The notes below the pieces were generated by a model. That model made no database searches, was not told the DNA's origin, and was given only the letters and a program-made list of their open reading frames with translations. Positions 53,655 through 64,000 of a stretch of DNA of 64,000 nucleotides are shown here, piece after piece; within the stretch, counting starts at the first letter, position 1, and each line of letters begins with the position of its first letter. The DNA is from Anodontia alba. Taxonomy: Eukaryota > Mollusca > Bivalvia > Lucinida > Lucinidae. Position numbers and translations under genes: made by a program. Where the stretch lies: the NCBI GenBank assembly GCA_964016985.1, contig OZ024828.1:12428610-12492609 (forward strand), read 5' to 3'.

Positions 53655-54378
53655 GCGACTGAGTACTGCTAAATATGCAGAGTATTCGGCGACAGAGTGC
53701 TGCAGAATGTGCAAAATATTCGGCGACAAAATACTGATGAATGTTCGGAATATTCGGCGACAGAGTACTACTGAATGTGCAGGGTATTTGGCGACAGAGT
53801 ACTGGTGAATGTGCAGAGTATTCGATGACAGAGTACTGCTGAATGTGCAGAGTATTCGGTGACAGAGTACTACTGAATGTGCAGGGTATTCGATGACTGA
53901 ATACTGCTGAATGTGCAGGGTATTCGGTGACTGAGTACTACTGAATGTGCAGAGTATTTGGCGACAGAGTACTGCTGAATGTGCAGAGTATTCGGTGACA
54001 GCTGAATGTGCAGGGTATTCGGTGATTGTGTACTGCTGAATGTGCAGAGTATTCGGTGACTGAGTACTGCTGAATGTGCAGAATATTCGATGACAGAGTA
54101 CTGCTGAATGTGCACAGTATTCGATGACAGAGTACTGCAGAATGTGCACAGTATTCGGCGATAGAGTACTGCTGAATGTGCGGGTATTCGGTGACTGGGT
54201 ACTGCTGAATGTGCAGAGTATTCGGTGACTGAGTACTGCTGAATGTGCAGAGTATCCGGTGACTGAGTACTGCTGAACGTGCAGAGTATTCGGCGATCGA
54301 GTACTGTGGAATGTGCAGAGTATTCGGTGACTGCTGAATGTGCAGAGTATCCGATGACTGAGTACTGCTGAATGTGTA
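53655..54378. repeat. 34-bp minisatellite, ~21 units
   Basis: Consensus unit GACTGAGTACTGCTGAATGT then GCAGAGTATTCGGT (34 bp), with a few shortened units. The minus strand is open for 276 codons at 53574-54404 because the unit lacks stops in all three frames read in turn (34-residue period from three units). No start context, domain or codon bias supports a protein. Confidence 0.92.
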
Positions 54379-54492
54379 GACAGAGAACTACCGTATTCGA
54401 GCACCGTCGTTAGTTAAATTGCTTGTATAATAGGGTGTTTCTTCCTTCAGTCATCACTGAAATGGCGCACTGATTGGCAACACAACAATTTG

Positions 54493-54806
54493 CACGGTAA
54501 AAAGTTTCCATATATTTTACGATAAATAATGGTAACTGGCTGCCAGCGCATTTATCATTTTTTACGGGGGCCTGTAGAACTTTTGCAGGAATTACCTCGT
54601 AGGGTGGAGTAAGGATGTGTAAGCTTCAGATAAGTGCGTTAGCTCACATCCCTACTATGTGCTATACGTTACCCATGTTGTCCTACACTACCTTCCTGCG
54701 TAAGGATTACTGTAAATAATCTACAGGCGCCCCTAACATTTACGGTACATTACTGGCAGCCAGTTCACGGTATTTACCGTAAAATCTACGGAATTTTTTT
54801 ACTGTG
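54493..54806. mobile_element. 314-bp MITE with ~54-bp TIRs
   Basis: CACGGTAAAAAGTTTCC and GGTAACTGGCTGCCAG at the left face CTGGCAGCCAGTTCACGG and GGAATTTTTTTACTGTG. The central ~200 bp are unique. Confidence 0.85.
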
Positions 54807-55182
54807 TGTATTCATTATATTGTATAGAATTGTATTGTATTGTGCTGTGTTGTATTTTGTATTGTATTGTTGAACATGGTAGCATGGCTGATACATATGA
54901 GCCCTGTCATGGGAAATATTCGGGCACAAACGGATAGCAAAGGTCCTGGTTGGCCTGTGCATGCGCTGTTCGCTTACATACTAATTAGGTACTATAGAAC
55001 ATATAGGCATATAGCGGTCCCTGGTTAGACTTTATGGCTTCCACAGCTAATCAGAACCTCCACTGTTCATATATACACATGCACCCCGAAAACACGAATC
55101 AATTATATATCAAACGATCTTGCTTTAGGTGGGACAATTAAAAAAATAAAGGGGAATGGGATGCACTGTCAAGGAAGGTAAT
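54807..55182. other. No gene recognised
   Basis: TGTATTGTATTG-rich stretch at 54816-54870 and a degraded C-like palindrome at about 54930-55060. Confidence 0.45.
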
Positions 55183-55441
55183 CATTACGAAAACATGCCT
55201 ATATAATGTTGACCCCCTTAAAACTGGGGTTTACAGGGGTATACATTATTTTCTTTTTTTTCTGCTCAAAAACATAGATTATGGGTACTCGTTAGAACCG
55301 CCTCGCTGAGGCGGTTCTAGCAAGTACCCACAATCTATGTTTTGAGCAGAAATATGAAAAATATCACAATTTTCACTGAAAATTTTTCATTTTTTGGTGG
55401 TAAAATTTTCAGTATATTTGAATAGGCGTGTTTTCGTAATG
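55183..55441 (+). mobile_element. Family A, copy 22
   Basis: Both ends are of the CATTACG/CGTAATG type. About 20 bp of the AACCCCACTTTTATATAG arm are deleted. Confidence 0.88.
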
Positions 55442-55645
55442 TCTGTCAAAATCGTTTTGCCCCATACGCCACCACCTCCTTCCCTCGCCCAGCCCTCATC
55501 CCCACCCCACCCCCCCCCCCCCTCCCCACCTTTGATGAGGGTCTGCTGAGTAAAATTGATTTGTTGAAGAGAAATATAAGGCAAAGAGTAAAAGGTAAAT
55601 AGGTATTCCAGATTTACCACATTTATCAAAATTTCCAATGAAAAT
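55442..55645. other. C-rich tract and shared repeat
   Basis: C-run at about 55508-55522. 55595-55645 matches the 41218 and 45215 repeat up to the family A insertion point. Confidence 0.55.
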
Positions 55646-55928
55646 CATTACGAAAACACGCCTATTCAAATATATAGAAAATTTCACCATCAAAAATCTG
55701 AAAGTTTTCAGGTAAAATTTCTGATATTTTTTCATAATTTGCTCAAAACATAGATTGTGGCTACTCGTTAGAACCGCCTCGCCGAGGCGGTTCTAACGAG
55801 TACCCACAATCTATATTTTTGAGCAGAAATAAGAAAAATAATATATACCCCTGTAAACCCAAGTTTTACTATATACTTAAAAGTGGGATTCAAGGGGGTC
55901 ACAATTATATAGGCATGTTTTCGTGATG
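55646..55928 (-). mobile_element. Family A, copy 23 (empty site known)
   Basis: Splits TTCCAATGAAAAT from GAAATTTTGAGTCAAAGG. The intact paralogue at 45215-45250 (minus strand) reads CCCATGAAAATGAAATTTTG. Confidence 0.9.
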
Positions 55929-55944
55929 GAAATTTTGAGTCAAA

Positions 55945-56133
55945 GGTTGTGGGTACTCGTTAAAACCGCCTCAACGTACTCGTTAGAACCGCATCGTTGA
56001 GGCGGTTCTAACGAGTACCCACAAACTATGTTTTGAGCAGAAATATGAAATATATCAAAGTTTTTTATATGAAAATTTTCAGTTTTTGGAGGTGAAATTT
56101 TCTATATATTTGAATAGGCGTGTTTTCGTAATG
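55945..56133 (+). mobile_element. Family A, copy 24, left half lost
   Basis: Begins at GGTTGTGGGTACTCG with a duplicated TACTCGTTAGAACCGC arm, then apex and an intact right arm to GTTTTCGTAATG. It starts 17 bp after copy 23. Confidence 0.83.
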
Positions 56134-56368
56134 ACCACTTTCATCCCTGCAGATCTAAACAGATACCGTTGCGAACCGTGTAGATTGTGATGGTTCGTAG
56201 CTCGCATTTTGTGCTAACACCCCTATTTCTAACGATTAAGAACATAGAACATAGCGAATATCAGAAGATATTTTCTACGCAATTCTACAGAGAATATAAT
56301 TCTCAAGACTCAGAAAGAAAAAAAAAGTAGTTCGGAAGAAAATGCGGGTTGATAATAATTTATCTGCG

Positions 56369-56401
<33 letters not shown>

Positions 56402-56852
56402 TTTAATATTTTTTATTTTAAAAGCAGCACATGTATTAACCTTTAGTTTAAGCAATTTGCTAAAATGCTAACATTTGAACAGGTCTGTTCACGACCTGCA
56501 TGGTAACTAAATTGCATGAAGTACTAAACGAACGACAGAAAGTGAAAGTATTACTCTCAGGAGCAGTTTGATTAAGGTCTATATTGTTTGTTCAGACAAG
56601 TATGGTCAAATATTTTAGGTAAATGAAGAAAGAACACATTAATCAACAATCAATGTTCGTAGGTAATAGACCTTGTGGAATTCAAAATATGATGACAAAT
56701 TATGTAAGGGATTTCTTCTGAATACATTTGGAATCCGTTTCCCAATTATTTTTATTCCGGTTTAAACACAATTGATAGCTCGGTAGTTGTGATGTAATGG
56801 TAAAGAATTGTATTATATTAGCCGCACCATACGAAAACGTGTCTTCGGGCAT
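56134..56852. other. No gene recognised
   Basis: T-run at about 56384-56403. A B-like scrap (GGTCTATATTGTTTGTTC) near 56576. Confidence 0.4.
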
Positions 56853-56920
56853 GTGCGGACAGTGAAAGCCCAGATCAGTCTGCACATCCGCGCAGTCTGA
56901 TCAGGGCCTTCACTGTCCAC
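56853..56920. repeat. Family C hairpin, GCCC subtype
   Basis: GTGCGGACAGTGAAAGCCC faces AGGGCCTTCACTGTCCAC. Confidence 0.8.
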
Positions 56921-57147
56921 TAACAGAATCATTGGATCCACTACATAAAATATGAATGGAGAACAAAGGCCCTGATGATACATTGCACTTGCGCAGGGTG
57001 ATCTGAATGCGCGTTTTACGCATATTGGAATGCACTTTTTTGTGCTTGACGCGGACCATTAATCATAGAACAGGTAACGGTTTCCTTCTTTCAATATAAC
57101 GTTAATACTCCTACGTAAAATGTATGCTTTTAAACCATCACTCTAAA

Positions 57148-57371
57148 CCCATTTATGCCTAGCGTCCCGAAAAAGGGACACTGGCAAACAGTATAGACGC
57201 AGATCAGACGCTGCAGAAAGCGGCGTCTGATCAGTGTCTTCACTGTTTTTATTACGTTCATGAATTTTTAAAAAGCATAACCGTAACAAAAATTAAACCA
57301 GACACCCTGCTATTGGAAACAGCCCGGCCCAAAGTGTTATAGTAGAAAATCCCACTAAGAGTAAATGGGTT
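57148..57371 (+). mobile_element. CCCATTTATGCC shell with B core
   Basis: AACCCATTTATGCCTAGCGTC at the left, GTAAATGGGTTAA at the right (TTAA edge). The B core is at 57184-57247. The interior ACCAGACACCCTGCTATTGG recurs at 18952. Confidence 0.82.
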
Positions 57372-57571
57372 AAGTCAAGTTTAACCATAATATATGTTGA
57401 TGTGTTTTCTTATTTCGCCACGAAAAAATATATATTATTGACAATTATACCAGATTTACCCTAAGTATTCGGATACCTCAATAAAAATCTAAAAGGTTGC
57501 CTTTGGAAAAAAAAAAACAAAAAAAAAAAAAATCGAAAATTGGAGACTTGGTATTATTAAGTCTCATCATA
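57372..57571. other. Shell fragment
   Basis: AGATTTACCCTAAGTATTCGG near 57450 is a left end of the TACCGTATTT shell without its core. Then an A-run. Confidence 0.5.
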
Positions 57572-57944
57572 TACAGCTTCAGTAAAACCTCAATGGCTCG
57601 AACCCGGATGGCTCGTTTACCGAGGATAATTCGAAATCTTTTTTTCAGTCCCTACAAAATCCTTCCAATAGCTCAAGAAAACAAATATTTAGGGATTTTT
57701 TTTTTCTTATTTTATCATGGAATTGTATGTTGTGTGTACTCATTAGAATCGCCTCATCGAGGCGATTCTAATGAGTACACTCAATATACAATCATTGTGT
57801 AGAAAATCGAAAAGATTTCCCTAAATTATCGCTATTTGCTTCCTGAACTGGTGCCATGATTAACCCTCAGTGGCTCGAACTACCCATGTCTCGAACGAAT
57901 TTCCATGGTCCCGAAGATGTTCGAGCCATTGAGGTTCGACTGTA
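57572..57944 (+). mobile_element. Family D pogo-like MITE
   Basis: TACAGCTTCAGTAAAACCTC at the left (an extra ~7 bp in the end), GAGGTTCGACTGTA at the right. Apex TCATTAGAATCGCCTCATCG facing its inverse. Confidence 0.85.
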
Positions 57945-58139
57945 TGTAGTTTGCGGGAATGCATACGCCCCTTAGTACCGGTTTAAGTGGGGTAACCAGA
58001 ACGGGCTAAATGATCCAATAGGAAATAAAAATATAATCCACATTATGGATTTTTAAGGTCGTCACAAGGCACTTAACACCAGCTGCAGGGAAGTAAAATA
58101 AATTGATTCTTAACCATAATTGTCTTTAAATGTATAAAA
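57945..58139. other. No gene recognised
   Basis: Unassigned spacer. Confidence 0.4.
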
Positions 58140-58262
58140 GTCCATTTCACTATCTTTTTTAGTTGATGTGTTCAAAGCTGCTGGATGAGAGACAAATAGT
58201 GTAGATTTTGATCATACGCCTCGTCCTGTGGCATTTTAACCGAGTCGATATTGTCTGCCCAG
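58140..58262 (+). mobile_element. B core with partial TACCGTATTT shell
   Basis: GTCCATTTCACTATC and AAGCTGCTGGATGAGAGAC precede a B core (58191-58260) with a decayed apex. Confidence 0.6.
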
Positions 58263-58307
58263 TGCTGTTTGTTTCACTTTCTGGCTGCTCCAAAGCTAGC
58301 ATTGTAT

Positions 58308-58522
58308 TTAACCCTTGTCCAGCTGAACCCGGATATGTCCTGTCTTTGCAAACAGTGTAGATCCAGATCAGTTGGCTTCTGAAGAAGCCAACTGATCTGG
58401 ATCTGCACTGTTTGCCATTAAGTATGTGAGTTTATCTCAACAACCTGGATCAAGTAATCTGATTGGCTGAAAATTAGAAATGGGTTGTGGCATCTTAATT
58501 CATTCCGCAGGACAAGGGTTAA
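58308..58522 (+). mobile_element. TTAACCCTTGTCC piggyBac-like shell with B core
   Basis: A perfect 13-bp inverted repeat TTAACCCTTGTCC / GGACAAGGGTTAA. The B core at 58348-58413 has the CAGTTGGCTTC/GAAGCCAACTG apex. The right TTAA is shared with the next element. Confidence 0.88.
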
Positions 58523-58724
58523 CCATTTCACCCCCAATTTCTGAAGTACACTATTCCGTCTTTGAATTTTGGCATGTGTATTATTGCAAACAGGGTATCG
58601 GTCTAGAATACGTGAATGGCAAGCAGTGTAGATCCAGATGGGATGACTCATTATGAGATTTCTAATCTGGATCTACACTGTTTATAATGATATATAGCTT
58701 TGTCTGCAGGGCTGAAAGAGTTAA
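58519..58724 (+). mobile_element. TTAACCATTTCACCC shell with B core
   Basis: TTAACCATTTCACCCCC at the left, GGGCTGAAAGAGTTAA at the right. The B core is at 58619-58684 (GCAGTGTAGATCCAGATG facing AATCTGGATCTACACTG). Starts at the same TTAA that ends 58308-58522. Confidence 0.75.
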
Positions 58725-59287
<563 letters not shown>

Positions 59288-59363
59288 TGTATGCATGTAG
59301 GTCAGACAACGTTTTGGCAGTATAAAAATGATGTTGATGCATTACTCTACAAAACTGCAATCA

Positions 59364-59430
59364 CATTGATTATCCAAATAGCATTCACATTGATCATTCA
59401 AATAGCATTCACATTGATTATTCAAATGAA
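59364..59430. repeat. ~24-bp tandem repeat, 3 copies
   Basis: CACATTGATTATYCAAATAG(CATT) in tandem, flanked by AT-rich DNA. Confidence 0.85.
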
Positions 59431-59628
59431 ACGATTAATCGTGGGCTTATTTCAATCTAGTTCCAGGACATACATTTAAATATGCATTAAACGAATGACG
59501 TAGAAGCTATGAATATACTCAAAAGTAGGAAATGCTATGTATCTTATGTAGTACGAACATACCTGAAACAGGATATCGCTTTCTGTTGGTGTCTGAAATG
59601 GGATCTAAAGGAAAGAATTTGCTTCCTT
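59431..59628. other. No gene recognised
   Basis: Unassigned. GGAAAGAATTTGCTTCC near 59610 is a small palindrome. Confidence 0.4.
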
Positions 59629-59905
59629 CATTACGAAAACACACCTATTCAAATATATAGAAAATGTAACCTCCAAAAATGAAAATGTTCAGACAAAAAT
59701 TCCGATATTTTTCATATTTCTGCTCAAAACATAGATTTTGGGTACCCGTTAGAACCGCCTCGGCGAGGCGGTTCTAACGAGTACCCACAATCTATGTTTT
59801 TGAGCAGAAATAAGAAAAATAATGTATACCCCTGTAAACCCCAGTTTTACTATATAAAAGTGGGGTTTAAGGGGGTTGAAATTAAATAGGCATGTTTTTG
59901 TGATG
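59629..59905 (-). mobile_element. Family A, copy 25
   Basis: Full copy. Apex CCTCGGCGAGGCGG is perfect. Confidence 0.9.
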
Positions 59906-60354
59906 GTAGGAGGAACAGCTGTGCCCAGGCTCAAAATATAAAATAAATTGTTTAGAATTTTGTATATAAAGTTAATGAAATGCTCGCAGCTATTACATGT
60001 ATGAATGTCTAAAATTAAGCAATTCTTTTAAGTTGCTTTATTAGGTTGCTAGTGACCACATTTGTTTGATTTGTGTTTCAAACTGGGCGTTATTACAGGT
60101 GTGCGCGTGTTTTGTAAGCGTCCGGAAACCACGCCCTAGAACACATAAATTACAGACAGACCTCAAATTAACTCTTTTGAAGCCAAAAAAATTCATCTGC
60201 TTTGGTTTTTACAAACTATCGATTGGAAAGAAGTTTATATGCTCTGCGTTGTTTCCAAAAGACTATCATTATTGTCTGTAACAGTGACAGAGTTAATTTT
60301 CCCTGCAACGACATCAATAGTTTTGTAAAACGGGATCCTTGGGACTAAACATAT
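59906..60354. other. No gene recognised
   Basis: The frame at 60066-60281 shows no recognisable domain. Confidence 0.4.
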
Positions 60355-60424
60355 GTGCGCCCAACGAAGACTCAAATCAGCCTGCGAAACTGCGCAGTCT
60401 GATCAGAGTCTTCGTTGTCCGCAT
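60355..60424. repeat. Family C hairpin, GACTC subtype
   Basis: GTGCGCCCAACGAAGACTC faces AGAGTCTTCGTTGTCCGC. Confidence 0.8.
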
Positions 60425-60453
60425 GAATTTATTTCGCATCCTTGGCTATCTAC

Positions 60454-60694
60454 CATTACGAAAACACGTCTATTCAAATATACTGAAAACTTTACCACCA
60501 AAACACGAAAATTTTCAGATGAAAAATTCTGATATTTTCATATTTCTGCTCTAAGAGGCGGTTCTAACGAGTACCCACAATCTATGTTTTTGAGCAGAAA
60601 TAAGAAAAATAATGTATACCCTGTAAACCCAAGTTTTACTATATAAAAGTGGGATTTAAGGGGGTCAACATCATATAGGCATGTTTTCGTGATG
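60454..60694 (-). mobile_element. Family A, copy 26, lost left hairpin arm
   Basis: Intact termini, but from TTTCTGCTC it jumps to the right apex arm AGAGGCGGTTCTAACGAG. About 45 bp of one hairpin arm are deleted. The next copy starts at the very next base. Confidence 0.88.
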
Positions 60695-60966
60695 CATAAC
60701 GAAAACATGCCTATTCAAATATACTGAAAATTTTACCACCAAAAAATGAACATTTTCAGATAAAAAAGTCTGATATTTTTCTTCTCAAAAATATATATCG
60801 TGGGTACTTGTTAGAACCGCCTCGACGAGGCGGTTCTTATGAGTACCCACAATCTATGTTTTGAGCAGAAATAAGAAAAATAATGTATACCCCTGTAAAC
60901 CCAAGTTTTACTATATAAAAGTGGGATTTAAGGGGGTCAAAATTATATAGGCATGTTTTCGTGATG
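60695..60966 (-). mobile_element. Family A, copy 27, abutting copy 26
   Basis: CATAACGAAAACATGCC begins directly after GTTTTCGTGATG of copy 26, with no spacer. Same orientation. Confidence 0.9.
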
Positions 60967-60969
60967 AAT

Positions 60970-61045
60970 GTGCCCAGTGAAGGGTCTGATTATGCAGCAA
61001 ACTACGTGAATGCGCAGACTGATCAAAATCTTCGCGACGCGCATA
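60970..61045. repeat. Family C hairpin, degraded
   Basis: TGCCCAGTGAAGGGTCTG faces AAAATCTTCGCGACGCGCA. Confidence 0.55.
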
Positions 61046-61326
61046 TGTCCGAAGGTACTTTTCTGACGTTGCGGGCTCATTGATTTCCTCTGTTTTTGAC
61101 AAAAACTTATGTGAAAAAGTTTTGACCCATCTCAGTCTGGAGGCCCCAAAAAGGGAATGGGCAAACAATGCAGACCCTGGTCAAACTAAGTGTTTTAAAC
61201 GGTTAACCAGTACCTAAGCACATACTTTCGCCAGGAACTGACAACTACCCTTCTTTAATCAGCGAAAAGGGGTGAATGAACGTAGAAATAAATGATTTCA
61301 TGATCAATCTCCACGAAAGGAATTTA
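61046..61326. other. Unassigned, B scrap
   Basis: GGGCAAACAATGCAGACCC at about 61160 is a B arm. No gene recognised. Confidence 0.45.
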
Positions 61327-61395
61327 GCCGAGCTGGGATTCGAACTTTAGATCTCTGGATCTGCAGTCTAACGCGCTACTGACTGCGTTAGGGAT
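61327..61395 (-). repeat. tRNA-Cys(GCA)-like SINE fragment
   Basis: On the minus strand: AGTAGCGCG of a D-arm, TTAGACTGCAGATCCAGAG (an anticodon arm with GCA), and AAAGTTCGAATCCC (B box). T and acceptor stems are broken. Likely a tRNA-derived repeat rather than a gene. Confidence 0.5.
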
Positions 61396-61503
61396 CCTGG
61401 CCAGAAAAGAGCACTTATCAAGCTGCGTGGCTTCTTTGATTGATCTGGGTCTTTCTTACGTATAACCCCGTAGATCCGTTTTCTCATGGTGCGGCTTATA
61501 TAG

Positions 61504-61867
61504 TACGGTCGAACTTCGATGGCTCGAACATCTTTGGGACCATGGAAATTAGTTCGAGATATTGGTATCTCGAGCCACTGAGGGTCAATCATAGCGCCAG
61601 GTCAGGAAGCAAATGGTGATAATTTATGGATTTTTTTTCTATCTTCTACACAATATTGGTATGTTGAGTGTACTCATAAGAATCTCCTCGATGAAGCGAT
61701 TCTAATGAGTACAGAAACATACAATTTCGTTATACAAAAAGAAAAAAAAATCCCTATATATTTGTCTTCTTGGGCTATCGGAAGAATTTCGTAGGATCTC
61801 AAAAACGAGTTCGAATTAGCCATGATAAACGAGCCATCAGTGTTCGAGCTATTGAGGTTCGACTGTA
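61504..61867 (-). mobile_element. Family D pogo-like MITE
   Basis: TACGGTCGAACTTCGATGGC at the left, TTGAGGTTCGACTGTA at the right. The apex is partly broken (AATCTCCTCGATGAAGCGATT). Confidence 0.85.
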
Positions 61868-62352
61868 TTTAGAAATATCTGACGGATTTTTTTTATTTTT
61901 ATTTTACGATGAAAACGTATGTTGTATGCACTCATTAGAATCACATGGATGATGAGATTCTAATGAGTACACACAATTTACCATTATTTTATACATTACG
62001 AAAACACGCCTATTCAAATATATAGAACATTTCATCTCCAAAAACTGAAAATTTTTAGATAAAAAACGCCAATATTTTTCATATTTCTGCTCAAAACATA
62101 AATTGTAGGTACTCGTTAGAACCGTCGAGGCGGTTCTAACGAGTACCCACAATCTATGTTTTGAGCAGAAATAAGAAAAATAATGTATACCCCTGTAAAC
62201 CCCAGTTTTACAATATAAAAGTGGGGTTTAAGGGGGTCAAAATTATACATGTATAGGTATGTTTTCGTGATGGAAGCTCGAAAAAACATCATTAAATTAC
62301 CCACCATTTCCTTGGTCCCAAGGATGTTCGAGCCACTGAAATTCGACAGTAA
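61868..62352. mobile_element. Family D remnant split by family A
   Basis: 61890-61993 gives TATGTTGTATGCACTCATTA, then an apex, then GATTCTAATGAGTACACAC. After the family A copy, 62280-62350 resumes with CCATTTCCTTGGTCCCAAGG and TTCGAGCCACTGAAATTCGA. Confidence 0.65.
61994..62272 (-). mobile_element. Family A, copy 28
   Basis: Full termini. The apex is shortened to GAACCGTCGAGGCGGTTC. An extra ACATGT in the right arm is shared with copy 17. Confidence 0.9.
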
Positions 62353-62606
62353 ATGCATTCAGTAGCCTTTTTGCATGACTCGGTATTTGTATGTCAGTGT
62401 CCGGCTAGCTATGTAGTTTATGCTGTGAAATGCCAAGTACATTACTGACTTTGACGTCATCCTGTCTCTCTGGAATGTTATCAAAACATGTAGGCAAATA
62501 TCAAAACATGTAGGCAAACTGTTTAAAATGAACAGAATACTTGTTTTTATTCCTTTGGACACCTATAGTTTTTCTAAGAGACAAAAATGTTTGTATTTGC
62601 TTTACG
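62353..62606. other. No gene recognised
   Basis: TATCAAAACATGTAGGCAAA is duplicated in tandem at about 62479-62518. Confidence 0.5.
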
Positions 62607-62628
62607 TATATATGTATGTATGTATGTA

Positions 62629-62692
<64 letters not shown>

Positions 62693-62713
62693 TACGTGTG
62701 TGTGTGTATTGCA

Positions 62714-62744
<31 letters not shown>

Positions 62745-62777
62745 TGTATGTATGTATGTATGTATGTATGTATGTAG
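62607..62777. repeat. (TATG)n(TG)n...(TATG)n microsatellite
   Basis: TATG units, about 27 TG units, then 15 more TATG units. Confidence 0.97.
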
Positions 62778-62913
62778 CAGCACTTCGTTGAAATCAGTAA
62801 AATGGCTGTTATAGAGGATGGCTGATGATTGGAGGTGACTATTCGCGGACTGTATATACTGTACAGAGGCGAATCCAGGATGGTTACTGAGAGGGGATCG
62901 ATTTAACCAAACT
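62778..62913. other. No gene recognised
   Basis: Short spacer. Confidence 0.4.
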
Positions 62914-63070
62914 TCAGTACTTACTCTATATATTCAGACAGACACGCCTGAGCAAACAGTGTTGACCCAGATCAGATGCCACAGAACGCAGCGTCTGATC
63001 AGGGTTTCCACTGTTTGCCACTCATCCAACAATCTTACATACGTTCACTAGTATAATAGTAAAATGGAAT
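62914..63070 (-). mobile_element. B core with partial TACCGTATTT shell
   Basis: TACTTACTCTATATATTCAG and ACAGACACGCCTGAGC lead to a B core at 62952-63019 (AACAGTGTTGACCCAG, apex GATGCCACAGAACGCAGCGTC). Confidence 0.7.
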
Positions 63071-63311
63071 TGTTGAAGAAAACTTTGACTAGATGATACC
63101 TAAAGGGGATGAATGCCCGCGCTACTGCCAGTTTGCAAAATTTCTAAGTAAATCAAAGGTATGTAACGCAAGCAATAAAATTGATTAGCAATCTATGACC
63201 TTTATTCACATAACTATGCGAGTTTAAAGTCATTATCTTGAAAATTGTAGAAGTTGCGGAGACACGAACCATACTATGCCATGTGTATTGAGAAAACAAA
63301 TTCTACGTAAA
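63071..63311. repeat. Modular array fragment, part 1
   Basis: GTTTAAAGTCATTATCTTGA, AGTTGCGGAGACACGAACC. The related unit lies beyond the family A copy (63588-63780). Confidence 0.6.
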
Positions 63312-63587
63312 CATTACGAAAACACGCCTATTCAAATATATTGAAAATTTCATCACCAAAACCTAAAAATATTCAGATAAAAATTCTGATATTTTTCATA
63401 TTTCTGCTCAAAACATAGATTGTGCGTACTCATAAGAACCGCCTCGGCGAGGCGGTTCTAACGAGTACCCCAATCTATGCTTTTGAGCAGAAATAAGAAA
63501 AATAATTCATACCCCTGTAAACCCCAGTTTTACTCTATAAAAGTAGGGTTTAAGGTGGTCAAAATTATATAGGTATTTTTCGTGATG
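63312..63587 (-). mobile_element. Family A, copy 29
   Basis: CATTACGAAAACACGCC to a shortened GTATTTTTCGTGATG. It sits between two units of a modular array. Confidence 0.88.
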
Positions 63588-63780
63588 TCAGGGGTATGAA
63601 TGTAACTCTACCAATGATAATTCGATCAAAGTTCTGTGAGCTTTATGCACATCCTGAGTGTATATTCTTACTATGGTGCAAGTTTCAAATCGTTATCCTG
63701 AAAACTATAGGAGGAGTTGCGAGACACGAACATTCCTATAAAGAGTGACGGACGGACGACGAAGGGAAATGACTATAATG
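63588..63780. repeat. Modular array fragment, part 2
   Basis: GTTTCAAATCGTTATCCTGA, GTTGCGAGACACGAAC and the terminal GACGGACGGACGACGAAGG. Confidence 0.65.
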
Positions 63781-64000
63781 CCCTTCTCCATTTTGTGGCG
63801 GGGGTATGAGTAAGAGATGTGAATATCAAGGGCAAATGCGGCATCCCAAATTCATCAGATGTATCCAAAATTTCCCAAGAATCTGAAGTTTTGAGTCAAA
63901 GGTGGTGTCACTACATAATTTGTTTGACAAGTAGTGATATTGTCATTAGCAACCTTGTACCAGACATATAAGCAAAAGAATCTGAAAAAAAAATGAAAGG
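63781..64000. other. Shared repeat, window end
   Basis: 63845-63905 (CATCCCAAATTCATCAG, AAGTTTTGAGTCAAAGGTGG) belongs to the repeat seen at 41218 and 45215. No gene recognised. Confidence 0.5.

Noticed and set aside
53574..54404. 276-codon minus-strand ORF as a protein gene
   Set aside because: It is produced by the 34-bp minisatellite, whose unit has no stop in any rotation. No domain, signal or splice support.

Overview
This window reads as intergenic or intronic DNA from a repeat-rich, AT-rich animal genome. It is most likely a mollusc and probably a bivalve. That placement rests on general resemblance: dense palindromic MITEs, ~150-bp modular arrays, long CA/TA microsatellites and tRNA-derived SINE pieces. 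It does not rest on a diagnostic gene. I see no intact host gene, no rRNA, no CRISPR array and no prokaryotic-style operon. Most long open frames fall in microsatellites, tandem arrays or MITEs. The only convincing protein signals are decayed transposon genes: a Helitron-type protein on the minus strand (3086-4299), a BED-finger first exon of a hAT element (17174-17290), and LINE reverse-transcriptase 3' fragments (25124-25880, 26590-26725 plus 27149-27270, and 23595-23735).

Layout. 0-9.3 kb: scattered MITEs, the Helitron remnant, a clean 120-bp MITE with 8-bp target duplication (4691-4810), and a 1.8-kb terminal-inverted-repeat (TIR) element holding a second element and a long palindrome (5700-7528). 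9.3-17 kb: array-bearing elements nested in one another. They include a 12-unit ~143-bp array carrying inverted YY1-like motifs (9700-11390), inserted with a 6-bp target duplication into an older MITE. 17-19 kb: hAT remnant and unassigned AT-rich DNA. 19-64 kb: a dense mosaic of foldback elements, microsatellites, two LINE remnants, tRNA-like sequences, a 34-bp minisatellite (53655-54378) and an exact 253-bp tandem duplication (51393-51898).

The dominant repeat, called family A here, is a ~280-bp foldback element with about 29 full or partial copies. Its termini are CATYACGAAAACAYGCCTAT and the inverse, and its centre is a hairpin around GTTAGAACCGCCTC. Other families: B, a hairpin core around ACAGTGTAGACC found inside several different outer shells; C, a GC-rich ~65-bp hairpin around CAGCGAAGACTCAGATCAG; D and E, pogo/Tigger-like by TIR and TA flanks; F, long foldbacks ending GGCCCC-AGGTTA; K, TTAA-flanked piggyBac-like elements.

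Four observations are worth most. (1) Four paralogous empty sites suggest family A inserts without a target-site duplication. (2) Families A and D share a hairpin core despite unrelated outer sequence. (3) The B hairpin behaves as a cassette inside several TIR shells. (4) Hairpin arms vary in a compensating way in A, B and C. Together these describe a community of non-autonomous palindromic elements that exchange or co-maintain hairpin modules. Mechanism and novelty cannot be settled from this window.
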